NCBI RefSeq assembly: GCF_003076635.1
Contig: NZ_QDKG01000001.1
Coordinates: 1 to 64,000 of the forward strand
Reading direction: 5' to 3'
Source of the DNA: Sphingobacterium corticibacter
GTDB lineage: Bacteria; Bacteroidota; Bacteroidia; Sphingobacteriales; Sphingobacteriaceae
DNA length: 64,000 nucleotides
Under the pieces are notes generated by a model. It was given only the letters and a program-made list of their open reading frames with translations, searched no databases and was not told where the DNA came from. Shown here in pieces: positions 1 to 9,316 of the stretch. The position numbers and the translations under genes were made by a program. Each line of letters begins with the position of its first letter. Within the stretch, counting starts at the first letter, position 1.

Positions 1-80
1 CTTCCCATTCCGAACAGAGTAGTTAAGCCCGCCAGAGCCGATGGTATTGCCGTAACAGGTGGGAGAGTAGGTCGGTGCCT
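1..80 (+). rRNA. rrf: 5S ribosomal RNA, 3' part
   Basis: The first 80 bases read as the second half of a bacterial 5S rRNA: the CCATTCCGAACAGAG segment of loop B/helix III followed by the GGTGGGAGAGTAGGTCGGTGCC 3' strand region. The 5' part lies outside the window, so an rRNA operon presumably ends here on the + strand. An intrinsic terminator follows within about 12 bases. The exact 3' end is estimated from the family pattern. Confidence 0.9.
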
Positions 81-92
81 AATTTTATACTA

Positions 93-126
93 AAGCCCTT
101 GCAAAAAACTTTGCAAGGGCTTTTTT
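93..126 (+). terminator. Intrinsic terminator of the rRNA operon
   Basis: A 13-bp stem (AAGCCCTTGCAAA pairing with TTTGCAAGGGCTT) with a four-base loop is followed by a T run. It sits directly behind the 5S rRNA and is a textbook rho-independent terminator. Confidence 0.9.
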
Positions 127-197
127 GTGTTTATAAATGTTGTGATTCCCCATCAGCGAGAAAAGACGTATATTACGTACGTTAATATTTTAGTTAT

Positions 198-1103
198 ATG
201 TGTAATTTATTTTACTTTCGAAGTCTGGCCGTAGCTGCGTTGGTATTCCTATCTATCTGTAGCACCTTGTTCGCCCAAGAATCTCGATTTACTATAGCTC
301 CGCGTATAGGTTACGGAGTACAAAATCTGGATTGGTCAATCGCTGGCAATTTAGATGGTACTGGGCCTAATGTTTATTCAGAGCTAATATGGGATCAAAT
401 TCAAGGGATGAATTATGGTTTACAAGGAACGTTCCGTGTTCTCCCTAAATTGGATATTGTCCTAGAAGGAGATTATCAGCATACGCGTAAAGGTAAAGCG
501 CGAGATACGGATTATAATGGAGACAATCGCACAGCTCCATTTTATGATGAGAGGTTCAACAGTGACGAAGGATACTTTTATATTTATCGGTTTTCAGGGC
601 GATATGTACTGCCTGATTTAGGGGTAATTTCGCCTAGAGTACTGTTCGGCTACGAGCAATTGGGTAACCGCTTATTTCTATTGCCGCTACCTGATGATAC
701 TGACAATCGTAATTTGCGCACTACCTACGAAACTAATTGGTATGGAGGGCAAATAGCACTTGAGTTAGCTTATGCGTATAATTCATTCTATGCATTAGGT
801 AGCTACGGCTTCGGCTTGTATGATTACAAGGCTAAAGCCAATTGGAATTTGATTGATAATTTTGAACAACCGGTTAGTTTTCGACATTCTGCCTTAGGCT
901 TAAAGCATAATGGTGTACTACGACTGGGATACCAGGTCAATTCATTATTGGCAATTGAGCTATCTGGAAATTATACCAGCGCCTTTACCAATCAGGGATT
1001 AGATGAATTGTATACACGCAATAACGGAACATTACGTACACGTTTCAATGGTGCAAATCTAACCCAGTACAGTGGATCTCTAGGCTTGCGCGTCAGTTTC
1101 TAG
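198..1103 (+). CDS. Outer-membrane beta-barrel protein of unknown function
   Basis: The protein has 301 residues. A signal peptide of about 26 residues (hydrophobic stretch SLAVAALVFLSICSTLFA, then Q-E) precedes a body rich in alternating aromatic and polar residues, and it ends in LGLRVSF with a C-terminal phenylalanine, as many outer-membrane barrels do. The family could not be identified from the sequence. It stands alone between the rRNA terminator and the GH109-type gene, with no neighbour that suggests a substrate. A porin-like or OmpW/OmpA-barrel-like structural role is possible but is inference. Confidence 0.7.
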   Translation: MCNLFYFRSLAVAALVFLSICSTLFAQESRFTIAPRIGYGVQNLDWSIAGNLDGTGPNVYSELIWDQIQGMNYGLQGTFRVLPKLDIVLEGDYQHTRKGKARDTDYNGDNRTAPFYDERFNSDEGYFYIYRFSGRYVLPDLGVISPRVLFGYEQLGNRLFLLPLPDDTDNRNLRTTYETNWYGGQIALELAYAYNSFYALGSYGFGLYDYKAKANWNLIDNFEQPVSFRHSALGLKHNGVLRLGYQVNSLLAIELSGNYTSAFTNQGLDELYTRNNGTLRTRFNGANLTQYSGSLGLRVSF

Positions 1104-1345
1104 GATCAGTTAGTGTTATTCCTTAGTAATGCTTCTTTTTAGTGTGTATTAAGGCCTGTGACCTAAGGTTTGGGATAGGGTGTCGGGTACAATAATGTTT
1201 TATTTTAAGCAATCGATTGCGTTGTCCACCGAGTTTCATTTATCGATAAATTGATTTATACTTGCTAAGGCAGCAATTTTAAGCGTCTTTTAGTGCTTTT
1301 CATAAGAGATGTGCCGCTGTGCATGACCTATAAATCTCATTTACT

Positions 1346-2767
1346 ATGGATTCCTCAAGACGTTCCTTTTTAAAACAGGCCAGCCTGCTTTCCGGATTAG
1401 CTATTTCCTTACCTAATATTGTTCATTCCACTTCTGCTTTTTCAGAAAACAACATGTGTGGATTTCGTGCACCCAAAATCGACCAAGTACGCATCGCAAT
1501 TGTTGGTTTGGGAAATCGTGGTTCGGGCGCGGTATCCCGATTCACCTATATAGAAGGCGTCACTATAGTGGCGCTATGTGATCGGCATGAAGACCGCGCG
1601 CAACGAGAGCAGCAGAAGGTGAAAGATGCAGGTTTGCTAGCTCCCAAGACATATTCGGGAGGCAATGGATGGCAGCGTATGTTGGAAGAGAATACACTTG
1701 ATCTCGTATACATATGCACTCCTTGGGATTTGCATGCGCCGATGTCTATCGCTGCCATGCAAGCAGGAGCACATGTGGGTTGTGAAGTACCCATTGGGTT
1801 AACTATAAAAGAATTATGGAGAGTAGTGCAAGTTTCTGAACAAACACAGAAACACTGCATGATGCTCGAAAACTGTTGCTATGATTTCTTTGAGTTGATC
1901 ACGCTCAACATGGTTCAGCGAGGTTTGTTTGGTGAACTGATCCATGCGGAAGGAGCTTACATACACGATTTATTGGATCTTAACTTCAGCAAAACCTACT
2001 ATGATGATTTCTGGCGTTTAAAAGAGAATATCCGCTTACATGGTAATCTCTATCCCACGCATGGTATTGGCCCGATTGCACAGTGCATGAATATCAATCG
2101 AGGCGACCAGATCGCTACCTTAGTCAATATGCAAAGTGCGGACTTTCATATGGGCGCAAAAGCGTCCGAATTAGCCGCTACCGAGGCAGATTTTGCGCCA
2201 TTTGCTAGGAAATCTTACAGAGGAAATATGAATACTACGTTGATGAGGACACAAAAAGGCAAAACCTTAATGATACAGCATGATGTCAGTTCCCCTCGTC
2301 CGTACTCTCGTATACATCTGCTGAGTGGCACGATTGGCTTTGCACAAAAATATCCTACCAAAGGTTTGTCTTTTAAGAATTACAAAGATGGACACGCATG
2401 GCTATCGCAAGAAGCAATGGCAGAGCTAGAAGCTAAATATACGCCCGACATGGTGAAGCTGATTGGTGAACAAGCTAAGGCGGTTGGTGGGCATGGTGGA
2501 ATGGATTTTATTATGGATTGGCGCCTGATTGATTGCTTGCGCAATGGCTTGCCATTAGATCAGGATGTGTATGATGCTGCATCGTGGAGTGCCATTATAC
2601 CATTAAGCATACAATCATCAGCACAAAATAGTCGACAGTTGAACTTTCCGGATTTTACCAAGGGGAACTGGAAAAGCAACCAGCCAGTAAGCCTGAGTTT
2701 AGAAGGTGGTGGCAATACGAAGATTCGTGCAGTAGCAAAAGCAAGCGAGGGACAGTTGCAGGTTTAG
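1346..2767 (+). CDS. Gfo/Idh/MocA-family oxidoreductase, GH109-like (alpha-N-acetylgalactosaminidase-type)
   Basis: The 473-residue protein starts with a Tat signal (SRRSFLKQ around residues 4-11, then a hydrophobic stretch). It continues with a Rossmann fold carrying GLGNRGSG at about residues 54-61 and a Gfo/Idh/MocA core (EVPIGLTIKELW, MLENCCYDFFEL, THGIGPIAQCMNINRG). The last segments match GH109 glycosidases as I know them; these use a tightly bound NAD for a redox-assisted cleavage of alpha-linked GalNAc. Tat export fits a protein folded around NAD in the cytoplasm. GH109 rather than another secreted MocA-type oxidoreductase is a family-level judgement, and the substrate is unproven. 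The gene is monocistronic, with a terminator shared with convergent asnS. Confidence 0.82.
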   Translation: MDSSRRSFLKQASLLSGLAISLPNIVHSTSAFSENNMCGFRAPKIDQVRIAIVGLGNRGSGAVSRFTYIEGVTIVALCDRHEDRAQREQQKVKDAGLLAPKTYSGGNGWQRMLEENTLDLVYICTPWDLHAPMSIAAMQAGAHVGCEVPIGLTIKELWRVVQVSEQTQKHCMMLENCCYDFFELITLNMVQRGLFGELIHAEGAYIHDLLDLNFSKTYYDDFWRLKENIRLHGNLYPTHGIGPIAQCMNINRGDQIATLVNMQSADFHMGAKASELAATEADFAPFARKSYRGNMNTTLMRTQKGKTLMIQHDVSSPRPYSRIHLLSGTIGFAQKYPTKGLSFKNYKDGHAWLSQEAMAELEAKYTPDMVKLIGEQAKAVGGHGGMDFIMDWRLIDCLRNGLPLDQDVYDAASWSAIIPLSIQSSAQNSRQLNFPDFTKGNWKSNQPVSLSLEGGGNTKIRAVAKASEGQLQV

Positions 2768-2796
2768 CAAGTGCTTGGTTAGCATCGTATAGTTAT

Positions 2797-2837
2797 AAAA
2801 AAACACCTCTTAAGTTCGTCTTAAAAGGTGTTTTTTT
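2797..2837. terminator. Bidirectional terminator between the GH109-type gene and asnS
   Basis: An inverted repeat (AAACACCTCTTAA pairing with TTAAAAGGTGTTT, one G-U-type mismatch) has an A run on its left and a T run on its right. It can therefore end transcription of both convergent genes. Confidence 0.85.
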
Positions 2838-2859
2838 ATATCAAAAGGTTGATTGACCT

Positions 2860-4305
2860 TTAGAACTCGGCATTTTTTGGAGTACGTGGGAAAGGGATCA
2901 CATCACGGATGTTGCTCATGCCCGTAGTGAATAATACCAATCTTTCAAAACCAACTCCAAATCCGGAGTGCGGTGCCGAACCAAAACGTCTCGTATCCAA
3001 GAACCAGTCGATCTCATGTTCTGGAATACCTACTTCCGCCATACGCGCTAATAACTTTTCTAAGTTTTCCTCGCGTTGTGATCCACCTACCATCTCTCCA
3101 ATACCTGGGAACAGGATGTCCATAGCACGTACTGTGTGTCGACCTTGCGCATCTGGTTCATTCTGCTTCATGTAGAATGATTTGATCTCTCTTGGATAGT
3201 CTGTTAAGATTACGGGCTTTTTGAAGTGTTTCTCTACCAAATAACGTTCGTGCTCTGATTGTAAATCAGCACCCCATTCTTCGATCAAGTATTTAAACTG
3301 TTTCTTTTGGTTAGGTTTGCTGCGTTTCAAGATCTCAATTGCATCCGTATACGTTACCCGTTCAAAGTCATTCGTCAATACAAATTGCAATTTGTCAACC
3401 AAATTCATTTCAGATCGTTCGCTCTGCGGCTTTGATTTTTCTTCTTCTACCAATCGGTTACTCAAGAAAGCGATCTCGTCCGGACAGTTTTTCAGCGCAT
3501 AGTTAATGACGTATTTCAATAACTCCTCTGCGAGATCCATATTGTCTTCCAATTCGTAGAAAGCCATCTCTGGCTCGATCATCCAAAACTCGGCTAAGTG
3601 ACGCGTAGTATTCGAATTTTCTGCACGGAAAGTCGGACCAAAGGTGTAGATATTCCCTAATGCCATCGCTGCCAGTTCACCTTCCAGCTGTCCAGACACC
3701 GTCAAGTTGGTTGATTTCCCGAAGAAATCTTCTTTATAGTTTACTGTACCGTCTTCATTACGTGGTACATTGTCAAAATCGATCGTGGTTACACGAAACA
3801 TTTCACCCGCCCCTTCAGCGTCAGAACCCGTCACGATAGGCGTATGCATATACACAAAGTCGCGCTCATTGAAGAATTGGTGTACGGCAAATGCCAAAGC
3901 ATTACGAACTTTGAAGATCGCATTGAATGTACCCGTACGGAAACGTAAATGTGCAATCTCTCTCAGAAATTCTAGGGAATGTTTTTTGGGTTGTAATGGA
4001 TATTTTTCTGGATCAGAATCACCCAAAATGGTCAATTCATTGACCTTGATTTCCACGCGTTGCCCTTTACCCAACGATTGTATCAACTCGCCTTTTACGC
4101 GAACGGCAGCGCCGGTAGTTACGCGACGTAGCAGCTGCTCATCGGTATTCTCAAAGTCAACTACAGCTTGGATATTATTGAGTGTAGAGCCATCATTGAT
4201 GGCAATAAATTGATTGTTGCGAAAAGTCCGCACCCATCCTTTAACGATTACCTCTTGACCAAAGTCTTCTGCGATTAGCAGTTGTTTAATACGTGTGTGT
4301 TCCAT
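2860..4305 (-). CDS. asnS: Asparagine--tRNA ligase
   Basis: Charges tRNA-Asn with asparagine in the cytoplasm. The 481-residue length is close to normal for the family. The N-terminal OB-fold anticodon-binding domain occupies about residues 1-110 ([21 protein letters not shown]). The class II catalytic domain carries motif 2 ([18 protein letters not shown]) and motif 3 ([12 protein letters not shown]) near the C-terminus. The AEFWMIEPE stretch is typical of AsnRS/AspRS. The ATG lies 79 bases from the end of the small membrane gene upstream and the gene appears monocistronic. Confidence 0.97.
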   Translation of the reverse strand: MEHTRIKQLLIAEDFGQEVIVKGWVRTFRNNQFIAINDGSTLNNIQAVVDFENTDEQLLRRVTTGAAVRVKGELIQSLGKGQRVEIKVNELTILGDSDPEKYPLQPKKHSLEFLREIAHLRFRTGTFNAIFKVRNALAFAVHQFFNERDFVYMHTPIVTGSDAEGAGEMFRVTTIDFDNVPRNEDGTVNYKEDFFGKSTNLTVSGQLEGELAAMALGNIYTFGPTFRAENSNTTRHLAEFWMIEPEMAFYELEDNMDLAEELLKYVINYALKNCPDEIAFLSNRLVEEEKSKPQSERSEMNLVDKLQFVLTNDFERVTYTDAIEILKRSKPNQKKQFKYLIEEWGADLQSEHERYLVEKHFKKPVILTDYPREIKSFYMKQNEPDAQGRHTVRAMDILFPGIGEMVGGSQREENLEKLLARMAEVGIPEHEIDWFLDTRRFGSAPHSGFGVGFERLVLFTTGMSNIRDVIPFPRTPKNAEF

Positions 4306-4393
4306 TATAATTATCTATACCCTGCGCGATTGCGCTTTTGCTATGCAAGGATACGAAATTATGAGGTATTGCCGAAAATAAAGCCGATTTCTG

Positions 4394-4714
4394 CTAGATC
4401 TTTTCCTTGTTAATAATCTTCAGCACATCACGCTCTACCCAGAAGGAAACGATCGGGATCAAAGATGCCGCAAAGTACATCACTACTCGTTTAAATTTCC
4501 AATTATACGATTGCCAACAGGCAATTAATAGCACCACGAATATCACGACCAAAAAGCCATGAATAGATCCGGCGATACGTACCGTGCCAAGACGAATATC
4601 ATCAGGGATCTCCATAAAGCGAGGCAACACGTACTTAACAGGCATTGCGACAAAGAATAAAAATATGGTGGAGATCGCCTCCCACAGCGCAACTTGTCTA
4701 AAAATTCTGAGCAT
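4394..4714 (-). CDS. DUF3817 family integral membrane protein
   Basis: I chose the ATG at 4714, giving 106 residues that begin MLRIFRQVALWEAIS. The frame stays open upstream, but that extension overlaps the promoter and start of divergent lpdA and has no membrane character. Three hydrophobic segments are visible (about residues 8-27, 43-62 and 69-90). The VRIAGSIHGFLVVIFV stretch with its conserved glycine-histidine is characteristic of DUF3817, a small membrane family of unknown function. Related segments occur next to membrane transporters in some bacteria; nothing here shows a specific role. Confidence 0.8.
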   Translation of the reverse strand: MLRIFRQVALWEAISTIFLFFVAMPVKYVLPRFMEIPDDIRLGTVRIAGSIHGFLVVIFVVLLIACWQSYNWKFKRVVMYFAASLIPIVSFWVERDVLKIINKEKI

Positions 4715-4887
4715 AACTATATTAATCGCGTTTGAATGGTTCGCAAAGAAAGGTATAAAACGGTGATGTGTAGAATTCTTTTTCGGGAACTGACTTACAC
4801 CTGACAAAATCTTGATGTTCATCGTCTTGTTCGCAAGTAATTTGACAGGGAATTTGCGGAATAAAATGTAGAAAGGTGTATTTTTGG

Positions 4888-4895
4888 TATATTTG
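4888..4895 (+). promoter_or_regulatory. Putative -7 element for lpdA
   Basis: TATATTTG matches the Bacteroidota -7 consensus TAnnTTTG, 32 bases before the lpdA start. I do not see a good TTG -33 element at the right distance, so this is a partial promoter match only. Confidence 0.4.
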
Positions 4896-4927
4896 TCTAA
4901 TAGAATCAAAACGACAACGTTATATTT

Positions 4928-6316
4928 ATGAATTACGATATTATTGTTATTGGTAGTGGTCCAGGTGGGTATGTTGCTGCCATCAGAGCATCCCAACTCG
5001 GTTTTAAAACAGCGATTGTAGAACGTGAAGCATTAGGTGGAATTTGTTTGAACTGGGGCTGTATTCCTACAAAAGCATTGTTGAAAAGTGCACAGGTTTT
5101 CGAATACCTGAACCATGCCGAAGAATATGGTATTAAAGTGAATGGCGGAGAAGCAGACTTCGGAGCTATCGTAAAGAGAAGCCGTGGTGTTGCTGATGGC
5201 ATGAGCAAAGGTATCCAGTTCTTGATGAAAAAGAATAAAATCGACGTCATCATGGGTACGGCCAAAATCAAAAAAGGTGGTAAAGTCGAAGTAAAAGGTG
5301 CCGATGGTGCAACCAAAGAATATACCGCTAAACATACGATCTTAGCTACAGGAGCTCGCTCTCGCGAATTGCCTAACTTGCCTCAAGACGGTAAAAAAAT
5401 CATTGGCTACCGCCAAGCGATGAATTTGCCTACACAACCTAAATCTATCGTAGTAGTGGGTTCTGGCGCAATTGGTGTCGAGTTTGCTTATTTCTACAAT
5501 ACAATTGGGACTAAGGTTACGATTGTAGAGTTTATGGATCGCATCGTACCAGTAGAAGACGAAGAGATCTCGAAACAATTGGAGAAATCCCTGAAAAAAG
5601 CAGGTATCAATATCTTAACTAAATCAGAAGTTACAGGTGTGGATACGAAAGGTGATGTATCTAAGGTGAAAATCAAAACAGCCAAAGGCGAAGAGGTTAT
5701 CGAAGCCGAAATTGTACTTTCAGCAGTAGGTATCACACCAAATATCGAAAACATCGGGCTTGAGGAAGTTGGTGTAAAAGTTGATAAAGGCCGCGTATTG
5801 GTAGATGATTTTTATAAAACGAACATTGATGGCGTATATGCTATTGGTGATATTGTAAAAGGTCAAGCTTTGGCACACGTAGCTTCTGCAGAAGCGATCA
5901 CTTGCGTGGAGAAAATCAAAGGCTTACATGTAGATGCCATTGACTACAACAACATCCCGGGTTGTACGTACTGCTCACCGGAGATTGCTTCGGTAGGTTA
6001 CACAGAGAAAGCAGCGAAAGACGCTGGTTACGAAGTAAAAGTAGGTAAATTCCCATTCTCGGCATCAGGTAAGGCATCTGCTGCTGGCGCGAAAGATGGT
6101 TTTGTAAAAGTAATCTTTGATGCGAAATATGGTGAATTCTTAGGCGCACACTTAATTGGTGCAAATGTAACGGAGATGATTGCTGAAGTAGTAGTAGCTC
6201 GTAAGCTAGAAACCACAGGACACGAAATCATCAAATCTGTACATCCGCACCCAACCATGAGCGAAGCGATCATGGAAGCAGCTGCTGACGCATACGGAGA
6301 AGTAATCCACTTGTAG
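4928..6316 (+). CDS. lpdA: Dihydrolipoyl dehydrogenase (E3)
   Basis: FAD flavoenzyme that reoxidises dihydrolipoyl groups of 2-oxo-acid dehydrogenase complexes with NAD+. The 462 residues show the FAD site (IGSGPGGYVAA, residues 8-18), the redox disulfide Cys40/Cys45 in GGICLNWGCIPTK, the NAD site VVVGSGAIGVEF, the second FAD motif GVYAIGDIV, and the C-terminal HPHPTMSE with the catalytic His. It is not beside E1/E2 genes here. lipA, which makes the lipoyl cofactor these complexes use, lies 4 kb downstream but in a separate unit. Confidence 0.97.
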   Translation: MNYDIIVIGSGPGGYVAAIRASQLGFKTAIVEREALGGICLNWGCIPTKALLKSAQVFEYLNHAEEYGIKVNGGEADFGAIVKRSRGVADGMSKGIQFLMKKNKIDVIMGTAKIKKGGKVEVKGADGATKEYTAKHTILATGARSRELPNLPQDGKKIIGYRQAMNLPTQPKSIVVVGSGAIGVEFAYFYNTIGTKVTIVEFMDRIVPVEDEEISKQLEKSLKKAGINILTKSEVTGVDTKGDVSKVKIKTAKGEEVIEAEIVLSAVGITPNIENIGLEEVGVKVDKGRVLVDDFYKTNIDGVYAIGDIVKGQALAHVASAEAITCVEKIKGLHVDAIDYNNIPGCTYCSPEIASVGYTEKAAKDAGYEVKVGKFPFSASGKASAAGAKDGFVKVIFDAKYGEFLGAHLIGANVTEMIAEVVVARKLETTGHEIIKSVHPHPTMSEAIMEAAADAYGEVIHL

Positions 6317-6342
6317 GCATTACGCAGAGATATAAACAAATA

Positions 6343-6389
6343 AAGAAGCCGCTTGCCGAGTTGTCAATCAACAAGGTAAGCGGCTTCTT
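6343..6389. terminator. Bidirectional terminator between lpdA and dps
   Basis: A 15-bp stem (AAGAAGCCGCTTGCC with GGTAAGCGGCTTCTT, one G-U-type mismatch) encloses a 17-base loop, between two convergent genes. The flanking T runs are short. Confidence 0.8.
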
Positions 6390-6418
6390 CGTAAATAAAC
6401 TATAATAAACAGTTCCTT

Positions 6419-6913
6419 TTAACCGAGGTGAGAGCGCAACATCCAAGCGGTTTTTTCGTGCTCTTCCATCAATCCAGTTAAGAAATCTTCCGTACCAGTA
6501 TCACCAGCCGACTCTGCTAATTCGATGCCTGAGCGAATGACCATAATGACTGTTTCAAAGTCAGAAGTTAATTCTTTAATCAACCCTTGGCTATCAGTGC
6601 CACCGTGTTGTATTTCGGACAGATGCGTTAATTGTAGATATTTTGCCAAAGATCCTACGGCATAATGACCCAACATACGTACACGCTCAGCTACGTCGTC
6701 AATGTTGACCGCTAATTGATTGTACAGCCCTTCGAAAAATAGGTGCTGTGAGTGAAAATCTGGACCTTCCACATTCCAGTGTGCATGTCTTATTTTTGTA
6801 TATAATACGGTGTAGTCTGCTAACAATTTATTTAAAAATTCAGACACATTCGCCATATCTCTTTCTTGCAAGCCTATCTCAGGTTGCTTATGTGTTTTTG
6901 ATAGTGTACTCAT
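6419..6913 (-). CDS. dps: Dps-family ferritin-like DNA-binding/iron-storage protein
   Basis: The 164-residue protein has the Dps ferroxidase signature: HAHWNVEGPDF around residue 43, then HLFFEGLYNQ and IDDVAERVRMLG. The dodecamer typically oxidises Fe(II) with peroxide, stores iron and protects DNA under starvation or oxidative stress. The first 20 residues (polar, with Lys and Gln) precede a possible internal Met20; the longer start is retained because short polar tails are usual in Dps. A perfect 7-bp inverted repeat lies 7 bases upstream of the start. Confidence 0.93.
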   Translation of the reverse strand: MSTLSKTHKQPEIGLQERDMANVSEFLNKLLADYTVLYTKIRHAHWNVEGPDFHSQHLFFEGLYNQLAVNIDDVAERVRMLGHYAVGSLAKYLQLTHLSEIQHGGTDSQGLIKELTSDFETVIMVIRSGIELAESAGDTGTEDFLTGLMEEHEKTAWMLRSHLG

Positions 6914-6919
6914 AATCTT

Positions 6920-6940
6920 TCTAATTTTTATATAATTAGA
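6920..6940. promoter_or_regulatory. Inverted repeat just upstream of dps
   Basis: TCTAATT, seven bases, AATTAGA forms a perfect palindrome ending 7 bases before the dps start codon. It could be an operator for an oxidative-stress or iron regulator, or a 5'-UTR hairpin. No regulator is identified. Confidence 0.4.
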
Positions 6941-7060
6941 TACGCAAATTATATGCCTGATTAGTGGTTTTCCGTAAGGAAAATGTCAATTTTGAGCGCA
7001 CTCGGGATACTAGGGAAATAGAGCATCCTACAAATCTTACATTGTTCTGATTCCTTGCTC

Positions 7061-7091
7061 TTGACCTGCTAGCGGTTTCCTATTATATTTG
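7061..7091 (+). promoter_or_regulatory. Bacteroidota-type promoter of the bacilliredoxin gene
   Basis: TTG at 7061-7063 and TATATTTG at 7084-7091 are separated by 20 bases, matching the TTG/TAnnTTTG consensus. The start codon at 7115 leaves a leader of about 15-20 bases. This is one of the best promoter matches in the window. Confidence 0.6.
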
Positions 7092-7114
7092 TAAATAATC
7101 AAAAACGAGAAGAT

Positions 7115-7525
7115 ATGTATCCAGAATATTTAGTAACCCCTATGCGTCAAGAATTGGTAGATGCTGGGTTCGAAGAACTAAAATCTGCGGAAGCAGTAGA
7201 AAGCGCTATTCCTTCGGAAGGAACCGTGTTTGTTGTGGTTAATTCGGTATGCGGATGTGCGGCAGCCAATGCGCGTCCAGCAGCTAAAGCAGCCGTTAAA
7301 AACGAAAAACATCCAGATAAATTAGTAACCGTATTTGCTGGTATGGAAAAAGATGCTGTAGATAGAGCACGTCAATATATGTTGCCTTATCCACCATCAT
7401 CACCAGCGATGGCCCTATTCAAAGATGGTCAGTTGGTACATATGATCGAGCGCCACATGATCGAAGGTCGTCCCGCACAAATGATTGCAGACAACCTAGT
7501 AGCTGCTTTCGACGAGTACTGCTAG
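7115..7525 (+). CDS. Bacilliredoxin, BrxA/BrxB (YphP/YqiW) family
   Basis: The 136-residue protein has the diagnostic CGC motif at residues 46-48 within VNSVCGCAAANARP, in a thioredoxin-like fold, and the conserved MYPEYLVTPMRQEL opening of the family. In Firmicutes these proteins remove bacillithiol from S-bacillithiolated proteins. Some Bacteroidota also carry the family. Whether this organism makes bacillithiol cannot be judged here. A strong promoter upstream and a terminator downstream make it a single-gene unit. Confidence 0.92.
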   Translation: MYPEYLVTPMRQELVDAGFEELKSAEAVESAIPSEGTVFVVVNSVCGCAAANARPAAKAAVKNEKHPDKLVTVFAGMEKDAVDRARQYMLPYPPSSPAMALFKDGQLVHMIERHMIEGRPAQMIADNLVAAFDEYC

Positions 7526-7552
7526 TTCATCTTTTGATTTTTTGAATGATAG

Positions 7553-7584
7553 GAAAGCTTTTCGCATGCGCGAAAAGCTTTTTC
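7553..7584 (+). terminator. Intrinsic terminator after the bacilliredoxin gene
   Basis: AAAGCTTTTCG pairs with CGAAAAGCTTT around a CATGCG loop region, followed by a short T run. It lies 28 bases after the stop codon. Confidence 0.85.
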
Positions 7585-7659
7585 CGTATTCTACACCCGT
7601 ATTTACAACTACGATCTCCACCAATTCTTTTGTAAATTAGCACAAAGCCCAAAAGATAC

Positions 7660-9303
7660 ATGAAATCAATACTTGCCGCTCTAGGTTTACTCTTTCTATT
7701 TGTCTCTTGCACCACCAATCATGAGGTGGATCTAATCGTATACAATGCGCGCGTGTACACGGTGGATTCCGCATTTACCATAGCAGAGGCTTTTGCGATA
7801 CGAGGAGGTGTTTTTGTGGAGGTCGGCAGTTCAGAGCGCTTGCTTCAACGCTATGAGGCCAAAGAAACTATCGATGCGCAAGGCGCAGCCATTTATCCTG
7901 GGTTTTACGATTCGCACACGCATTTCTTAGATTTTGCGGCTTCTCTGGATATGACTAACCTGTACGGTGCAGCATCCTTTGATGATGTTTTGCAGCGCTT
8001 ACAAGCACATCACAAAGCATATCCCGATCGCCCGTGGCTCGTAGGCGCTGGATGGGATCAAGAGCGCTGGGGCGACGAACCTTTTACAGTCCGCGATTCT
8101 TTGGATAAATATTTTCCGGATATTCCCGTGTATCTTTCTCGGGTAGATTATCAAGCGGCTTCGGTGAATTCGAAAGCATTGGAAATCGCAGGTATAGATA
8201 CCGCATTCTATGTAGAAGGCGGTTTGATCCTGACAGATTCAGTTGGCCGATTAAGCGGCGTGTTGATGGATAATGCTATGTCCTTAGTGAGAGAGCATAT
8301 TCCTGAAGTTAGTGATGATCAGGAATTGCGTGCACTGACCAAAGCAGAGCAACTGTTATTTTCCGTCGGACTCACCAGCATTGTTGATGCCGGTATGAAC
8401 GAGAGAGATCTGGAATTTCTACGAAATCTCTATACCAGCAAAAAATTGAACATTCGGAATTATGCGATGATCGAGGATAATCTACGCACTGTACGTCGAA
8501 TGATTCGAAGTGGCTATTATGATGATGGCCGCTTGAGTATTCGTAGCGTCAAACTCACCGCAGATGGCTTGCTTCGTACGCGCAGCGCCAGTTTGTTAGC
8601 TCCGTACTCCGATGATAGCACCACACGTGGTTTCTTGTTGCAAACACCAGCGGAATTAGAGCGAACGATTAAAGAGATCGCTGCTACGAACTTTCAATTA
8701 AGTACACGTGCCGTTGGTGATTCCGCTGCGCGGCTAATATTGGATCTTTATGGCAAATACCTTGGTCAAAATAATACAAGACGCTGGCGTATCGAACATG
8801 CTCAGGTAGTGAATGAGTTCGATTTTGAGAAATTCGATCGTTTCCGTGTTTTTCCGTCGCTGCAACCAGCACATGCTACATCAGATATGCATTGGGTGCG
8901 CAATCGGATTGGCGAAGAGCGATTACACAATGCTTACGCACTGAAGCGTTTGGCGGATAATTACGGGATGGTTGCCATTGGAAGCGGTCTCCCAGGCGAA
9001 AACTTCAATCCTATCAACAGTTTTCACGCAGCCGTGACCCGCGTGGATGCCAATGGACTTCCCGAAGGCGGTTTTGAAATCAAAAATGCACTTACGCGAC
9101 GCGAAGCATTAATGGGTATGACCATATGGGCTGCACAAGCATGTTTCCAAGAAACCCGACGCGGCAATATTCAACGCGGAAAAGACGCCGACTTTGTGAT
9201 CCTGTCACAAGATATTATGACCATTCCTGACGGTGAATTGCCTAGCGTGGCCGTGCTTCGTACTGTGATCAATGGCGAGACCGTTTATCAGAAGAAGATG
9301 TAA
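7660..9303 (+). CDS. Amidohydrolase family lipoprotein (YtcJ-like)
   Basis: The 547-residue protein begins with a lipoprotein signal (LGLLFLFVSC, Cys17 as the lipid anchor). The metal-dependent amidohydrolase_3 fold follows: YPGFYDSHTHFLDF with the HxH metal ligands, RRWRIEHAQ with a further His, GSGLPGENFNPINSF near the last metal Asp region, and a C-terminal GKDADFVILSQD strand typical of the composite beta-sandwich. Relatives are annotated as predicted metal-dependent hydrolases acting on N-acyl or exocyclic amine substrates. The substrate is unknown. The gene stands alone and is likely anchored in the periplasm. Confidence 0.9.
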   Translation: MKSILAALGLLFLFVSCTTNHEVDLIVYNARVYTVDSAFTIAEAFAIRGGVFVEVGSSERLLQRYEAKETIDAQGAAIYPGFYDSHTHFLDFAASLDMTNLYGAASFDDVLQRLQAHHKAYPDRPWLVGAGWDQERWGDEPFTVRDSLDKYFPDIPVYLSRVDYQAASVNSKALEIAGIDTAFYVEGGLILTDSVGRLSGVLMDNAMSLVREHIPEVSDDQELRALTKAEQLLFSVGLTSIVDAGMNERDLEFLRNLYTSKKLNIRNYAMIEDNLRTVRRMIRSGYYDDGRLSIRSVKLTADGLLRTRSASLLAPYSDDSTTRGFLLQTPAELERTIKEIAATNFQLSTRAVGDSAARLILDLYGKYLGQNNTRRWRIEHAQVVNEFDFEKFDRFRVFPSLQPAHATSDMHWVRNRIGEERLHNAYALKRLADNYGMVAIGSGLPGENFNPINSFHAAVTRVDANGLPEGGFEIKNALTRREALMGMTIWAAQACFQETRRGNIQRGKDADFVILSQDIMTIPDGELPSVAVLRTVINGETVYQKKM

Positions 9304-9316
9304 GAATCTGCGGTTC

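Noticed and set aside
4715..4996. N-terminal extension of the DUF3817 protein
   Set aside because: It overlaps the divergent lpdA start and promoter, is not hydrophobic, and the family normally has about 100 residues.
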